NCBI RefSeq assembly: GCF_004027225.2
Contig: NC_044283.2
Span: 30,712,707 to 30,776,706, forward strand
Reading direction: 5' to 3'
DNA from: Strigops habroptila
Taxonomy: Eukaryota > Chordata > Aves > Psittaciformes > Psittacidae
Length of the DNA: 64,000 nt
Numbering within the stretch: the first letter of the stretch is position 1; each line of letters starts with the position of its first letter. Both the position numbers and the translations under genes were made by a program. Of this stretch, positions 62,678-64,000 are shown piece by piece. The notes beneath the pieces are model-generated. The model saw nothing but the letters and a program-made list of their open reading frames with translations. It was not told the DNA's origin and ran no database searches.

Positions 62678-62895
62678 CGAGACCCAGCTTTCTCCAGTTC
62701 TCAGTGTCAGGCTGGACAGCAGAGGCTCTTTTTTCAATTGTGAACTCAGAGATAACAATGCAGCCAGCTGGAAAAGGCAGCTCATACCTTTCAGCCCCCC
62801 TGCCTACAAGCACATGGTATGGTTTTGCCACATTCGGTTCACACTGCATAATTACATTATTGTTTTCAAGTATGAGGTAGTTTTCCACAGCTCTT
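62678..62895 (-). CDS. Candidate coding exon of an unrecognised gene
   Basis: Read on the minus strand this 218-base segment follows TTCTGAATAG and ends CTCG/GTAAGG, a strong donor. With one base completing the Arg codon begun by exon 63745-63817, it is open throughout and encodes RAVENYLILENNNVIM, QCEPNVAKPYHVLVG, RGAERYELPFPAGCIV and so on to ENWRKLGLG. The composition is that of a normal folded protein: alternating beta-type hydrophobics (YLIL, VIM, YHVLVG, CIVISEF), two Cys, few low-complexity runs. I cannot place it in a family. It is not MSR1, the neighbour of TUSC3 in mammals, because there is no collagen or scavenger-receptor Cys-rich pattern. The opposite strand is also open here, so coding status is likely but not proven. 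The acceptor pyrimidine tract is weak; an upstream AG at 62907 would give the wrong phase. Confidence 0.5.
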
Positions 62896-62906
62896 CTATT
62901 CAGAAG

Positions 62907-63744
62907 CTAATTGTATGTTATAATAAAACTAATATAAAATACATATAGGTATCAATCAAACTAGCTTTGATGATTTTATCTCAAAAGTTAGTGAACACTT
63001 GGCCTAACCATTTGCATATATGCTAAAGCATGTACTCTCTTAGGGGGAGGGAAAGTCTTGGGAACCAAGACCAGTCTTTGAAAGATCAGTCTCAAAGAAG
63101 ATCACAGAATAGATGGAATCCCTCAGAACTTGTACTTTTTAAATAAGCACATCTAATGTGAATGTAAATCAAAGACAAGCCATCGTTAATAAGAGCAAGT
63201 CTACTTACAACAGAGAAATGAAATGAAAAATGAGACTGACCAAGTATACAGTGTGCATTTTTAAAATATGTAATTCAAATGCTCCTCCTTCCTTCATAAT
63301 GCAAGATTGGGACTTAAATGATGTTTCAAGTAGTAAGGTCTCTTGTAGAATTTTGTAGTATGAGTTTTTAAAACATGGAAAAGTTGTTAGTGAGACAGAT
63401 GCATCAACACAATGACCCTGTTTTAATACAACTTCTGTTGAATTTGTTCAAAATTGATCGATAAGTGTTTCATTTATTTTTCTGGTATTCCGTATGAACA
63501 GGATTTTGTTAACAATTTGTGGCAGAAATCACATTCACCAATATTGAACAATTTCATTGATACACTTTTATTTTCAAAAGTCATAGAAAAGGTCACACAA
63601 GTTAACATTTGTTTTCTAAATGTCTCGAAAAAGTAAATCTATACTGGAAACAATTAGTTTTCAAACATGAAGTCCTTAAAATGGAACAGATTTAGGAAAA
63701 AGGTCTAAGCACTGTTTTTATGTCTGCTAAAACACAGTTCATAC
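62907..63744 (-). other. Candidate intron of the minus-strand gene
   Basis: AT-rich sequence between the two candidate exons, starting GTATGA and ending GAATAG on the minus strand once the few bases next to 62895 are included. No repeat or other ORF of note; the + strand frame at 63454-63636 has no support. Confidence 0.4.
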
Positions 63745-63817
63745 CTGTGAGAATGTTTTAACCCTTCCAATACTTTATAATTTTGTTGACTTTTTTTCAG
63801 AATTGTATTTATGTGGT
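63745..63817 (-). CDS. Candidate coding exon preceding 62678-62895
   Basis: On the minus strand a good acceptor (TTCTGGCACTTTTACAG) precedes, and CACAG/GTATGA follows, a 73-base segment. One frame is open and encodes HINTILKKSQQNYKVL then EGLKHSH, ending with two bases (AG) that pair with the first base of the next candidate exon to give Arg. The phase agrees exactly with the long open frame of that exon. The peptide looks like an amphipathic, basic helix. Further upstream exons would lie beyond 64000. No family recognised. Confidence 0.45.
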
Positions 63818-64000
63818 CTGTAAAAGTGCCAGAACATCAGAAATTAACCTAATCATAATAGAAATTAATGCAACACTTTTTGACAAATAATGAAGCAAAA
63901 GAAGTGACAAGTACAACATTCTTCTTTTCCCTTTTTTTGTTTTTTACATGTATTACACTATTTCAAACATCATTGCAAAACAATGCTGTCAAGGGTGATA
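63818..64000. other. Right edge, no feature seen
   Basis: AT-rich sequence, presumably intron of the candidate minus-strand gene. Nothing recognisable. Confidence 0.5.

Noticed and set aside
62623..62880. + strand ORF of 85 codons opposite the candidate exon
   Set aside because: No splice borders in that direction and less protein-like composition. It remains a caution, since both strands are open.
62616..63817. MSR1, the expected mammalian neighbour of TUSC3
   Set aside because: The candidate exons lack Gly-X-Y repeats, the coiled-coil pattern and the scavenger-receptor cysteine spacing.

Overview
The window looks like a bird genome. It is AT-rich vertebrate sequence and carries two 3'-terminal CR1 LINE fragments of the avian type, one decayed older CR1 reverse-transcriptase fragment, and one solo LTR of an endogenous retrovirus family that I recognise from bird genomes (probably ERVL-like; the family name is from memory). 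No species call is possible from this sequence alone. There is no bacterial content, CRISPR array, rRNA or tRNA that I can support.

Layout, left to right. Bases 1-19200 hold the 3' end of TUSC3 on the + strand. TUSC3 is an oxidoreductase-type subunit of the oligosaccharyltransferase complex. Three coding pieces are clear: 8502-8576, 10947-11037 and 18904-18919. All have AG/GT borders and join in phase to encode the last 59 complete residues, ending in SFLIK, followed by a short 3'UTR with AATAAA at 19169. The earlier exons lie left of the window. The solo LTR (654-1720, minus strand) sits in the intron upstream of the first visible exon.

Bases 19200 to about 61000 form a gene-poor interval of roughly 42 kb. 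It holds a CR1 fossil (about 21630-22470), long A-runs, a 250-base pure-purine compound microsatellite (GGGAA)30/(AGAGG)18 at 34368-34617, two minus-strand CR1 fragments (55985-56170 and 56598-57110), and small simple repeats. Two + strand segments with good splice borders (24682-24716 and 32727-32824) may be exons of an unannotated transcript or of rare TUSC3 isoforms.

Bases 61000-64000 contain what I think is part of an unrecognised protein-coding gene on the minus strand. Exons 63745-63817 and 62678-62895 have matching splice phases and remain open across the join. A weaker possible terminal exon lies at about 61016-61099. I could not assign this gene to a family, and it is the best candidate here for something undescribed. 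Most other open reading frames in the window look like chance ORFs in intronic or intergenic DNA and are not annotated.
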